Origin: Amycolatopsis suaedae
GTDB lineage: Bacteria > Actinomycetota > Actinomycetes > Mycobacteriales > Pseudonocardiaceae
Direction: 5' to 3'
DNA length: 64,000 nucleotides
Assembly: GCF_004214935.1 (NCBI RefSeq)
Contig: NZ_SFCC01000005.1
Span: 394,390-458,389 of the forward strand
Position numbers and translations under genes: made by a program. The notes beneath the pieces were generated by a model. The model saw nothing but the letters and a program-made list of their open reading frames with translations, ran no database searches and had not been told where the DNA came from. Shown piece after piece: positions 17,051-31,100 of this stretch (positions within the stretch are counted from its first letter, which is position 1; each line of letters starts with the position of its first letter).

Positions 17051-17074
17051 CCTCGGCGGTGGACGCTAGGAGCC

Positions 17075-18496
17075 ATGGCGGAACCGACGGAGCCGGCGCG
17101 GCCCATCCTGTTCGCTTCCTACCCGGACAGCGGCCTGCTCAACCCGTTGCTGGTGCTGGCGGGCGAACTCGCGCGGCGTGGCGTGCCCGGGCTGGTGTTC
17201 GCCACCGACGAGCACCGCCGCGCGGACGTCGCGGACCTCTCCGCGGCGAGCGAGGTGGAGTTCCTCTCGCTGGGCGAGGAGGTGGCCGGCCTGTCCCCCA
17301 CCGGCTGGGACGACGAGACCTACCGCGCGGTGATGAACGAGACGTCCCGGATCCGGTCGCTCCAGGCGTTCCTGCGCCAGTCCCAGGACCCGCACGCGAT
17401 GGTCGCCAAGTACCAGGTGCTCGAGCGGGCCGTCGAGCGGACGCGGCCCGCGCTGATGGTCCTCGACGCGTTCTGTGGTTACGCCGTCGACCTCGCCCTC
17501 ACCAAGGGCATCCCGTTCGTGCTCAGCGTCCCGTTCCTGGCGAGCAACATGGTCTCCGCCGCCGGCCTGGGCGGCCGGTCCTTCACCCCGCGTGGATTCC
17601 CGACGCCGCGGTCCGGCCTTCCGCTGCGGATGAACCTGCGCCAGCGCGTCACCAACCAGCTGTTCCGGCTGCGCACCATGGCCACGTTCGCCAGCCCGGC
17701 GATGCTGCGGCGGATGCGGTACGAGGACGCCGTCTGGGCGGAAATCGGTGTCACGCGGTCGATCCGCAACCCGATGGACAAGCTGGAACGGGCCGAACTG
17801 GCGTTGTGTTACTCGATCGCCGACCTGGACTACCCGTTCACCGTCCCGGACTGGCTGCGGCTCACCGGGCCGATGATCCCGCCGCTGCCCCAGGCCCCAC
17901 CGGATCCCGGGCTCACCGCCTGGCTGGACGCCCACGAGTCGATCGTGTACCAGGCGTTCGGCACGCTCATGCGGTTCAGCCGGGACGAGGTCGAGGCACT
18001 GGTCGAGGTCGCCCGCCGCCTCGACGGCCGCCACCACGTCCTGTGGAAGCTGCCCGCGGGACAACAGCACCTGCTGCCACCGCGGGACACGTTGCCACCG
18101 AACCTGCGGGTGGAGAGCTGGCTGCCCTCCCAGCTCGACGTGCTGGCCCACCCGCACGTCCGGCTGTTCTTCAACCACGCCGGCAGCAACTCCTTCCACG
18201 AGGGCCTCTTCTTCGGCAAGCCGCAGGTGATGTGGCCGCTGTTCGTCGACTGCTACGACATCGCGGTGCGGGTCGAGGACCACGGGATCGGCCTGCGGCT
18301 GAACCGCACCGACACCGTCGAGCCGGACGACGCGACCGACAAGCTGACCCGGGTGCTGGCCGATCCGTCCTACCGGGAACGTGCCGAGCGGATGGCGGCA
18401 CTCATGTCCGCGGCAGGCGGTCGCCACGCCGCCGCCGACCTTCTGCTGGAGCTGCCGGTGCTGGAGGGCTCCGGACAAGGAACGAGGATGTCATGA
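17075..18496 (+). CDS. GT1-family macrolide glycosyltransferase, mycosaminyltransferase-like
   Basis: A 473-residue cytosolic GT-B enzyme expected to transfer a nucleotide-activated aminodeoxysugar to the macrolide. ATG 17075 follows AGGAG at a good distance. The opening ILFASYPDSGLLNPLLVLAG, as I remember it, closely matches polyene glycosyltransferases of the AmphDI/NysDI/PimK group. The donor-site half carries FGTL (294-297 region) and NHAGSN (367-372), the counterpart of the HGG motif, followed by FGKPQVMWPL. The last four bases overlap the aminotransferase start (ATGA). The acceptor would be the C15 hydroxyl made by module A2, the position that corresponds to the mycosamine site of pimaricin. 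The sugar identity is inferred from the neighbour, not shown directly. Confidence 0.88.
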   Translation: MAEPTEPARPILFASYPDSGLLNPLLVLAGELARRGVPGLVFATDEHRRADVADLSAASEVEFLSLGEEVAGLSPTGWDDETYRAVMNETSRIRSLQAFLRQSQDPHAMVAKYQVLERAVERTRPALMVLDAFCGYAVDLALTKGIPFVLSVPFLASNMVSAAGLGGRSFTPRGFPTPRSGLPLRMNLRQRVTNQLFRLRTMATFASPAMLRRMRYEDAVWAEIGVTRSIRNPMDKLERAELALCYSIADLDYPFTVPDWLRLTGPMIPPLPQAPPDPGLTAWLDAHESIVYQAFGTLMRFSRDEVEALVEVARRLDGRHHVLWKLPAGQQHLLPPRDTLPPNLRVESWLPSQLDVLAHPHVRLFFNHAGSNSFHEGLFFGKPQVMWPLFVDCYDIAVRVEDHGIGLRLNRTDTVEPDDATDKLTRVLADPSYRERAERMAALMSAAGGRHAAADLLLELPVLEGSGQGTRMS

Positions 18497-19548
18497 CTTA
18501 CAAGTACGTGGTCGCCAAACCCAGCCTCACCGGTCGTGAGCTCGAGTACGTCACCGACGGGATCAAGGACGGCTGGATATCGTCCAAGGGCCCGCATGTC
18601 ACCGGGTTCGAGCGGGCGTTCGCGGACTACAACGGCGTCGCACACGGTGTGTCCTGCTCGTCCGGCACCACCGCGCTGATGCTGGCGCTGCGCGCGCTCG
18701 GCATCGGGCCCGGCGACGAGGTCATCGTCCCGGAGTTCACGATGGTCGCCACCGCCTGGGCGGTCACCTACGTCGGCGCGACGCCGGTGTTCGTCGACTG
18801 CCGGGACGACCTGAACATCGACACCGGCGCCATCGAGGCGAAGATCACCCCGCGCACCAAGGTGATCATGCCGGTGCACATCTACGGCCGCCGCTGCGAC
18901 ATGGACGGTGTGCTGCGGCTGGCCTACGAGTACAACCTGCGGGTGGTCGAGGACTCCGCGGAGGCACACGGTGTCCGCCCGGTCGGCGACATCGCCTGCT
19001 TCTCGCTGTACGGCAACAAGATCATCACCTCCGGTGAGGGCGGTATCTGTCTCACCGACGACCAACGCCTGGCCGACCAGCTCGTGCACCTGCGCTCGAT
19101 GGGCTTCTCCCACAACCACGACTTCATCCACCGCAAGCTCGCCTACAGCGCCCGGATGACCGACATGCAGGCCGCGGTGGCGCAGGCGCAGGTCGAGCAA
19201 CTCGACGACTTCCTCGCCGAGCGCAGGGAGATCGAGCGGCGCTACAACGAAGGTCTCGCCGACGTCGACGGGATCACCGTGCTGCCGCCACGCGACGTGC
19301 TGTGGGTCTACGACCTGCTCGCCGAGCGCCGCGACGAACTGCACGACCACCTGGCGCGGGCCGGTGTGGAGACGCGCCGGTTCTTCCGGCCGATGAGCCA
19401 GCAGCCCGGCTACCTCGACCCGGTCTGGCCCACCCTCAACGCAACCCGGCTCGCCGACCAGGGACTGTACCTGCCGGTCTACATCGGACTGACCGCGAGC
19501 GACCAGGACTACGTGATCGGGAAGGTCCGGGAATTCTACGGGAGCTGA
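18493..19548 (+). CDS. PLP-dependent sugar aminotransferase (DegT/DnrJ/EryC1 family), perosamine/mycosamine synthase type
   Basis: A 351-residue enzyme expected to aminate a GDP-keto-6-deoxyhexose, giving mycosamine or perosamine for the preceding glycosyltransferase. Family signatures are present: WISSKGP near the N-terminus, SGTTAL for cofactor phosphate, GDEVIVPEFT, EDSAEAHG, and YGNK with the PLP lysine at about residue 176 followed by IITSGEGG. RMTDMQAAVAQAQ is also typical. Compared with the GDP-perosamine synthases I remember, about ten residues are missing between EDSAEAHG and GDIACFS, which makes the protein slightly short. ATG 18493 overlaps the upstream stop as ATGA, and AAGGA lies upstream. 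Polyene clusters pair this enzyme with a GDP-mannose dehydratase, which is not in the window. Amination at C3 or C4 cannot be decided here. Confidence 0.88.
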   Translation: MTYKYVVAKPSLTGRELEYVTDGIKDGWISSKGPHVTGFERAFADYNGVAHGVSCSSGTTALMLALRALGIGPGDEVIVPEFTMVATAWAVTYVGATPVFVDCRDDLNIDTGAIEAKITPRTKVIMPVHIYGRRCDMDGVLRLAYEYNLRVVEDSAEAHGVRPVGDIACFSLYGNKIITSGEGGICLTDDQRLADQLVHLRSMGFSHNHDFIHRKLAYSARMTDMQAAVAQAQVEQLDDFLAERREIERRYNEGLADVDGITVLPPRDVLWVYDLLAERRDELHDHLARAGVETRRFFRPMSQQPGYLDPVWPTLNATRLADQGLYLPVYIGLTASDQDYVIGKVREFYGS

Positions 19549-19550
19549 GC

Positions 19551-20729
19551 ATGACCAGTACCGACCAGGAAGCCGTCCCGTTCCCGTACCGCAGGCCCGG
19601 CGGAATGGCGCCGCCGCCCGAGTACGCCGGCTTCCGGGCCGGCGGCGCCCCCGTACGGTCGCACCTGCCCAGCGGTCACCCGGTGTGGCTGGTGCCCCGG
19701 CACGCGGACGTGCGCGCGGTGCTCACCGACCCGCGGATCAGCGCCAATCCGGCCAACGAGGGGTTCCCGAAGGTCGCAGTGACCGGCGGCGTGCCGACCC
19801 AGGACGAGATCCCCGGCTGGTTCGTCGGCCTCGACCCGCCCGACCACGACCGGTTCCGCAAGGTGCTCATCCCCGAGTTCACCGTCCGCCGGGTCCGCAC
19901 CTGGCAGCCGACCATCCAGCGGGTCGTCGACGAGTGCGTCGACGCGTTGCTCGCCAAGGACGGCACCGCGGACCTGGTGGCCGACCTCGCGCTGGCCGTG
20001 CCGTCCCGGATCATCTCCGCGATCCTCGGGGTCCCCGAGGCCGACCGCGACTTCTTCGAGACCAGGACCCAGGTCCTGGTCAGCGTCGCGACCACCACCG
20101 AGGGCCAGCGCGCCGACGCCGCCCGGCAGCTGCTGCGGTACATCCGGCGGCTGGTGGGGATCAAGTCGAAGTGGCCGGGCGAGGACCTGATCAGCCGCAT
20201 CCTGCGGACCGGGGTGCTCAGCGCGGACGAGCTGTCCGGGGCGGTGATGCTGCTGCTCATGGCCGGGCACGAGACGACCGCGAACAACATCGCGCTCGGC
20301 GTGATCACGCTGCTGGCCAACCCGGAGTGGATCGGCGACGAGCGCGCCGTGGACGAGCTGGTCCGGTACCACTCGGTCGGCGACATGCTGGCGATGCGCA
20401 CGGCCGTCGCCGACGTGACGATCGGCGGCCGCCTGATCCGCGCGGGCGAGGGCATCATCCCGCTGCTGGCCTCGGCCAACCACGACGAGGCGGCGTTCGG
20501 CTGCCCGCACCGGTTCGACCCCGCCGCCAACGGCCGTAACCACGTGGGATTCGGCTACGGAGTGCACCAGTGCCTCGGCCAGAACCTGGTGCGTGCGGAG
20601 ATGGCCTGCGTGCACCGCACCCTGTTCGACCGCATCCCCACCCTGCGTATCACCGCAGCGATCGAGGACCTGCCGTTCAAGTACGACGGCACCGTGTTCG
20701 GCCTGCACTCGCTGCCGGTCGCCTGGTAG
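19551..20729 (+). CDS. Cytochrome P450, CYP105-like; candidate C12-methyl oxidase
   Basis: A 392-residue soluble P450 starting at ATG 19551, two bases after the aminotransferase stop, with GGGAG as ribosome site. The I-helix has the normal AGHET (238-242), the K-helix has ExxR (DELVR), and the heme loop GFGYGVHQCLG places the axial cysteine at residue 341. The sequence GVHQCLGQNLVRAEM is typical of CYP105. In amphotericin, nystatin and pimaricin clusters a CYP105-like P450 (AmphN, NysN, PimG) oxidises the branch methyl beside the hemiketal to a carboxylate. Module A3 supplies exactly such a methyl, so this is my leading role for the gene. No ferredoxin gene follows it, unlike in those clusters. 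Confidence 0.88.
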   Translation: MTSTDQEAVPFPYRRPGGMAPPPEYAGFRAGGAPVRSHLPSGHPVWLVPRHADVRAVLTDPRISANPANEGFPKVAVTGGVPTQDEIPGWFVGLDPPDHDRFRKVLIPEFTVRRVRTWQPTIQRVVDECVDALLAKDGTADLVADLALAVPSRIISAILGVPEADRDFFETRTQVLVSVATTTEGQRADAARQLLRYIRRLVGIKSKWPGEDLISRILRTGVLSADELSGAVMLLLMAGHETTANNIALGVITLLANPEWIGDERAVDELVRYHSVGDMLAMRTAVADVTIGGRLIRAGEGIIPLLASANHDEAAFGCPHRFDPAANGRNHVGFGYGVHQCLGQNLVRAEMACVHRTLFDRIPTLRITAAIEDLPFKYDGTVFGLHSLPVAW

Positions 20730-20752
20730 CCGTTCACCGGAGGAGGAACCCG

Positions 20753-21895
20753 ATGACGTCGACCGCGGACCGGGTGCTGATGACGTCCGACCTGTCATTC
20801 GACCAGCGCATGTGCCCCCACGTGCCGCCGAGGGAGGAACCGGTGCGCCGGATCCGTACCCCGGCCGGTGACGAGGCGTGGCTGGTGTCCGGCTATGCCG
20901 AGGTACGCGAGCTGCTCGGCGACAGCCGCCTCGGCCGTTCGCATCCGGCCCCGGACGAGCGGGCCTGCTACGCCGGGGAGCCGACCTATGACCAGGTGAC
21001 CGCGGCCGACCACCAGACCGCCGACATGCTGCACTCGGTGCTGCGCTCGACGCTCAAGCCCTACTTCTCGGCCAGGCGGATGCTGGCGCTGCGCCCCGCG
21101 CTGCGGCAGATCGTCGACGACCAGCTGGACCGGCTGGAGGCCGCCGGGCAACCCGCGGACCTGCGTACCGGCTTCTCCACGCCGGTGATCCTGCGGGCAC
21201 TGTGCGAGCTGCTGGGCGTGCCGGAGCCCGACCGGTCCCGCTGCGTCACGCTGATGGCCAAGGCCGGCGAGGGCGACCTGGCCGGGCTCGCGGGCTACCT
21301 CGCCGAACTGGTCGGGCGCCTGCGCGAGAACCCGGACGACTCGATGCTGTCCAGCCTGTGTGCGGCGGGCGCCACCGACGAACAGGTCGTCCAGCTGGCG
21401 ATGGTGCTGCAGTTCGCCGGCGTGGGCGCGACCCGCAACCAGATCGACTACGGGGTCCTGCTGCTCAACGCGCACCCCGAGCAGCGTGCCGCGCTGGCCG
21501 CCGATCCCGAGGCCATGCCCCGGGCGGTGGAGGAGATCCTGCGGGTGTCCGGCAGCGCCAGCCTGCCCCGCTACGCCCGGGCCGACATCGAGATCGGCGG
21601 GGTGACCATCGCGGAGAACGACCTCGTGCTGCTGGATCTCACGCTGGCCAATGTGGACAGTGCGGGCTTCGACGACCCCGGCCGGTTCGACCCGGCCCGC
21701 TCCCCCAACCGGCACGTGACGTTCAGCCACGGCGTGTGGACCTGCCTCGGCGCGCCGCTGGCCCGGCTGATCCTGCGGACCGTGTTCGAGGTGTTGCTCG
21801 CCCGCCTGCCGGGCCTGCGCCCGGCCGGCGAGCTGGTGCCGCGCAGCGTCCCGCTGTCCGGCGGCCTGCCCGAGCGCTTCGACGTGACCTGGTAG
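20753..21895 (+). CDS. Cytochrome P450 with unusual I-helix; macrolide tailoring
   Basis: A 380-residue P450, ATG 20753 preceded by a strong GGAGGAGG. The heme loop FSHGVWTCLG gives the cysteine at 331 and the K-helix has EEILR. The I-helix reads FAGVGAT (AG at 222-223), so the usual acid-threonine pair of AGxxT is Gly-Ala. Threonine is also absent in some macrolide P450s such as EryF, where substrate or water takes over proton delivery. The N-terminal half (RIRT-x-GDEAWLV) and heme region resemble the P450 at 62380-63576 more than the one next to it, suggesting a paralogous pair. Hydroxylation or epoxidation of the macrolide ring is likely; the position cannot be read from sequence. It is the last gene of the tailoring operon. 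Confidence 0.87.
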   Translation: MTSTADRVLMTSDLSFDQRMCPHVPPREEPVRRIRTPAGDEAWLVSGYAEVRELLGDSRLGRSHPAPDERACYAGEPTYDQVTAADHQTADMLHSVLRSTLKPYFSARRMLALRPALRQIVDDQLDRLEAAGQPADLRTGFSTPVILRALCELLGVPEPDRSRCVTLMAKAGEGDLAGLAGYLAELVGRLRENPDDSMLSSLCAAGATDEQVVQLAMVLQFAGVGATRNQIDYGVLLLNAHPEQRAALAADPEAMPRAVEEILRVSGSASLPRYARADIEIGGVTIAENDLVLLDLTLANVDSAGFDDPGRFDPARSPNRHVTFSHGVWTCLGAPLARLILRTVFEVLLARLPGLRPAGELVPRSVPLSGGLPERFDVTW

Positions 21896-21955
21896 CCCGT
21901 CCGGTCGCCGCCGTTCGCCGTGAAGGCCCCGGGTCGCGGGGTGGGTGGTCCCGAG

Positions 21956-22039
21956 CGCAGAACTCGCGGGCCGGAACGTAGAACTCGCGGTCCGGAATGC
22001 AGAACTCGCGTGCGTGAGCGCAGAACTCACCATGTGGAC
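21956..22039. repeat. Four tandem 21-bp repeats, CGCAGAACTCGCGGKCCGGAA type
   Basis: Units begin at 21956, 21977, 21998 and 22019, each exactly 21 bases, sharing GNAGAACTCGCG. The fourth is the most diverged. The unit length equals two helical turns, so the cores lie on one face of the DNA. Confidence 0.85.
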
Positions 22040-22083
22040 CGGGTTCTCACCTGGTGCCCGCCGCCCGCGTGAACGGCCCGTTC

Positions 22084-22210
22084 GCGCGAGTCGTACGTTC
22101 TGACGCGCGAGTCGTACGTTCTGGGGCGCGAGTCGTACGTTCTGGGGCGCGAGTCGTACGTTCTGGGGCGCGAGTTGCCCGTTCCGGACCCGCGAGTTGC
22201 ACGTTCCGAC
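22084..22210. repeat. Six tandem 21-22-bp repeats, GCGCGAGTCGTACGTTCTGGG type
   Basis: Units begin at 22084, 22105, 22126, 22147 and 22168 (period 21), with a sixth slipped by one base near 22190. The middle units are identical and the last two diverge to CGAGTTGCxCGTTCC. The reverse complement carries the same ACTCGCG core as the block at 21956-22039, so the two arrays are opposed copies of one family. Confidence 0.85.
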
Positions 22211-22265
22211 CCGCCTGGTCCCACTGTCCGGCGCGCCGGGACCAGATCGCGAGACCCGGCCCTGT
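22193..22265. repeat. Inverted partner of the 16669-16740 repeat
   Basis: The reverse complement of this stretch aligns with 16669-16740 over about 72 bases at roughly 80% identity, including shared TCTCGCGATCTGG and GGAACGTGCAACTCG. The pair brackets the whole four-gene tailoring operon. Confidence 0.65.
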
Positions 22266-22311
22266 CCTCATGCCCGCGGCCCGTTCGCGCTAGTTGTCCC
22301 GTCCCAAGCAC

Positions 22312-22358
22312 GTGAAGGCCACCTTCACCACGTCAGACGTCATGAAGGGGGCCTTCAC
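22312..22358. terminator. Bidirectional hairpin between convergent operons
   Basis: GTGAAGGCCACCTTCA (22312-22327) pairs with TGAAGGGGGCCTTCAC (22343-22358) over 16 bp with a single mismatch and a loop of 15 bases. It begins 40 bases beyond the stop of the terminal PKS gene and lies downstream of the P450 on the other strand. There is no U tract, as is common in high-GC actinomycetes. Confidence 0.65.
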
Positions 22359-22397
22359 CACCCTGGCCGGACCCAACCAGCGCCCCCAGCAACGGCA

Positions 22398-28148
<5,751 letters not shown>

Positions 28149-28177
28149 CTCGGTGCCCTTCCTTGCCTCCCGCCGGG

Positions 28178-31100
28178 TCAGCTGCTGCGTGACCGGCCGA
28201 GCTCGTTGTCGATGAAGTCGAGGATCTCGTCGGTGCTGGCCTGCTCGAACCGTTCCGCCACGCCGGTGCCGGCCGGCGCGTCCCACCGCTTCAGCAGCTG
28301 CCGCAGCCGGGAGGCGACGCCGGTGCGGGTGACGTCGTCCGGGTCACTGGCCGCCATCGCGGCCTCCAGCCGGTCCAGCTCGGCCAGCACCGCGGTGCCC
28401 TCGTCCGCCGCGGTGTCGCCGGCCAGTTCGGTGAACAGGTGCTCGGCGAGCGCGGCCGGGGTGGGGTAGTCGAAGACCATGGTCGACGGCATCCGCAGCC
28501 CGGTGGCGGCGCCGATGCGGTTACGCAGTTCCACGGCGGTGAGCGAGGTGAACCCGAGCGCCTGGAACTCCAGGTCCGGTCGGATCGCGCCGGCGTCGTG
28601 CGCGAGCACCGCGGCGGCCGACTCGCACACCAGGTCCACCAGCAGCCGTCGTTGCTCGTCGCCACGCAGCCCGGCGAGCCGGCCTGCGATGCCGGCACGT
28701 GCCGCGGCCGGGTCGGCGGCGACCCGCCTGCCGTTCCCGGCCAGTCCACGCAGGATCGGCGGCACCTCGGCACCGGCGGGCAGCGGGGTCCCGGCCAGTG
28801 GGACGACGAGGCCGTGCGCGGTGCCGATGGCCGCGTCGAACAACCGCAGCCCCTGCTCGGCGCCGATCCCGTCCTGGGAGCCGCCGGTCATGCCCAGGTC
28901 GGCCCACGCCCCCCACGCCAGGGACAGCGCGGGCAGTCCCCGGCGCCGCCGATGGGCGGCGAGCGCGTCCAGGTAGGCGTTGGCGGCCGCGTAGTTGCCC
29001 TGGCCGGGGCTGCCCAGCACGCCAGCCACCGAGGAGTACATGACGAACGCGGCCAGGTCATCGCGGTCCGCGGTGGCCTCGTGCAGGTACCAGGCGGCGT
29101 CCACCTTCGGCCGCAGTACGGTGTCGATCCGCTGCGGCGTCAGCGACTCCAGCACACCGTCGTCCAGCACACCGGCCGCGTGCACGACGGCGGTCAGGTG
29201 GTCGATCCCCGCCACCAGCTTGTGCACCGCGTCGCGGTCGGCGGCGTCGCAGGCGACCACCTCCGCGCCCAGCTCGGTGAGTTCCGCCGCGCCGGGGGCG
29301 TCGGCCCCGCGGCGGCTGGCGACCAGTACCCGCCTGCCCTGCCGCAGCAGGTGCCGGACGAGCAGCGCACCCAGCCCGCCGGTGCCGCCGGTGACCAGCA
29401 CGGTCCCGCCGGGGTCCCAGGTACGTGGCATGGTCAGCACCAGCTTGCCGACGTGCCGGGCCTGGCTCATGAACCGGAACGCCTCGGCGGCGTGCCGCAC
29501 GTCCCAGGACCGCACCGGCAGCGGGCGGATCGCCCCGCGCGCGAACAACTCCAGCAGCTCGCCGAGCATCGCACCGATTCGGTCGGGTCCCGCGTCGGCC
29601 AGGTCGAACGCCCGGTAGGTCACGCCGTCGGGCAGCCCGCCGTCGCGGATGTCGGTCTTGCCCATCTCCAGGAACCGGCCACCCGGGCCGAGCAGGCCGA
29701 GCGACGCGTCGACGAACTCGCCGGTCAGCGAGTTCAGCACGACGTCCACGCGCGGGAACTTCGCGGCGAACTCCAGGTCCCGCGACGACGCGATGTGGTC
29801 GTCGGACAGGCCCAGCTCCCGCAGGGTGTCCCATTTGGACTCGCTGGCCGTGGCGAACACCTCCGCGCCCAGCCGGCGGGCCAGCTGGATCGCCGCCATG
29901 CCGACGCCACCCGCGCCGGCGTGCACCAGCACCCGCTCCCCCGGCCGCAGCCCGGCCAGGTCGGTCCAGGCGTAGAACGCGGTCAGGAACACCAGCGGCA
30001 CCGACGCGGCGACCTCGTCCGGCCAGTCCCCGGGCACGGTGGTCAGCACCCGCTCGTCCAGCACGACCGCGACCGAGCTCATCCCGCCTGCCACGATCCC
30101 CATGACCCGGTCCCCCGGGCGCAGGTTCCGCACGTCCGGGCCGACCCCGGTCACCACGCCGACCGCCTCGGCACCCAGCGCGCCCGCCTCGCCGGGGTAC
30201 ATCCCCAGCGCGCTCAGCACGTCCCGGAAGTTCAGCCCGGCGGCGAGCACACGAAGCCGGACCTGCCTGCCACGCAGTTCCGCGTCCGGTTCGGGACAGG
30301 GAACCGCGGCCAGTTCGGCCAGGCTGCCCCCGGAACCGGCGTCCAGCCGCCAGTCGCCCTCGGGCAGCTCCAGCGCCCCGGCCGGCAGGCGGGTCAGCCT
30401 GGCCACCCTGGCCACCCCGTCGCGCACCACGACCTGCGGTTCCTCGACCAGCAACGGCAGCGCCACCGCGACGTCCTCGTCGGACTCCACGTCGACCAGC
30501 GCGAACCGGCCGGGGTGCTCCGACTGCGCCGAGCGCACCAGGCCCCACACCGCGGCGGCGGCCAGATCGGCGTCCGGCGCGCCGCGGGTCACCAGCACCA
30601 GCAGGGAGTCCGCGAAGCGCTCGCCTGCCAGCCATTCCCGCAGCGCCTCCAGCACCCGCCCGGTCAGCTCGCGCACGCCGGCCGGGTCGTCACCGGCCCC
30701 CGCCACGGAGACACACACGACCCGGGGCACGTCACCCTCGGGCAGGCCGGCGGCCAGGTCGCGCACCGGCACGGGATCGGGCATCACCGCCGCCGCGGGC
30801 GCGTCCGTCCAGGTCAGCGTGAACAGCTCGGCCGAGTCCGGAGTGGACGGTGCGGCCGGCGTGCCGGTCATGGCGCGGTCCCGCAGTGCGCCGACGGAGA
30901 GCACCGGACGGCCCGCGACGTCGGCGGCCTCGATGGCCACCGCGTCACCGTCCCGTTCGACCAGGCGCACCCGCAGTGCCGCCGCACCGGAGGCGTGCAG
31001 GGTGACGTCCTCCCAGGCGAACGGCAGCCGCGGTGTCCCGTCGGCGGGCCGGGTCGCCAGCAACGCGTGCAGCACCGCGTCGAGCAGTGCCGGGTGCAGG

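Larger units (their letters stand above)
16462..17074. other. Divergent intergenic region between the initiation PKS and the tailoring operon
   Basis: The 613 bases between two divergent gene starts must hold both promoters. They contain a LuxR-type operator-like site beside each gene, a block of 21-bp dispersed repeats (about 16606-16800), a GTGAAGGCC hairpin and a large compound palindrome. The short frames here are translations of the repeats and show no protein family. No RNA gene was recognised. Confidence 0.8.
21896..22397. other. Convergent intergenic region, repeats and a terminator, no gene
   Basis: The 502 bases between convergent genes are filled by two opposed blocks of 21-bp repeats, an inverted copy of the 16669-16740 sequence, and a strong hairpin near the PKS C stop. 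A reverse frame at 22311-22027 encodes a repetitive RTYDSRP peptide, which is only the translation of the repeats. Confidence 0.8.

Noticed and set aside
22084..22210. Regularly spaced repeats that might suggest a CRISPR array
   Set aside because: The units are contiguous 21-mers without unique spacers, and there are no cas genes.
22027..22311. Minus-strand frame with repeated RTYDSRP heptapeptides
   Set aside because: The peptide repeat is only the 21-bp DNA repeat read in frame; no ribosome site or family resemblance.
28149..28286. Upstream extension of the terminal PKS frame to 28286
   Set aside because: It overlaps the end of PKS B, lacks a ribosome site, and a docking coil starts exactly at the ATG at 28148 behind AAGGAAGG.
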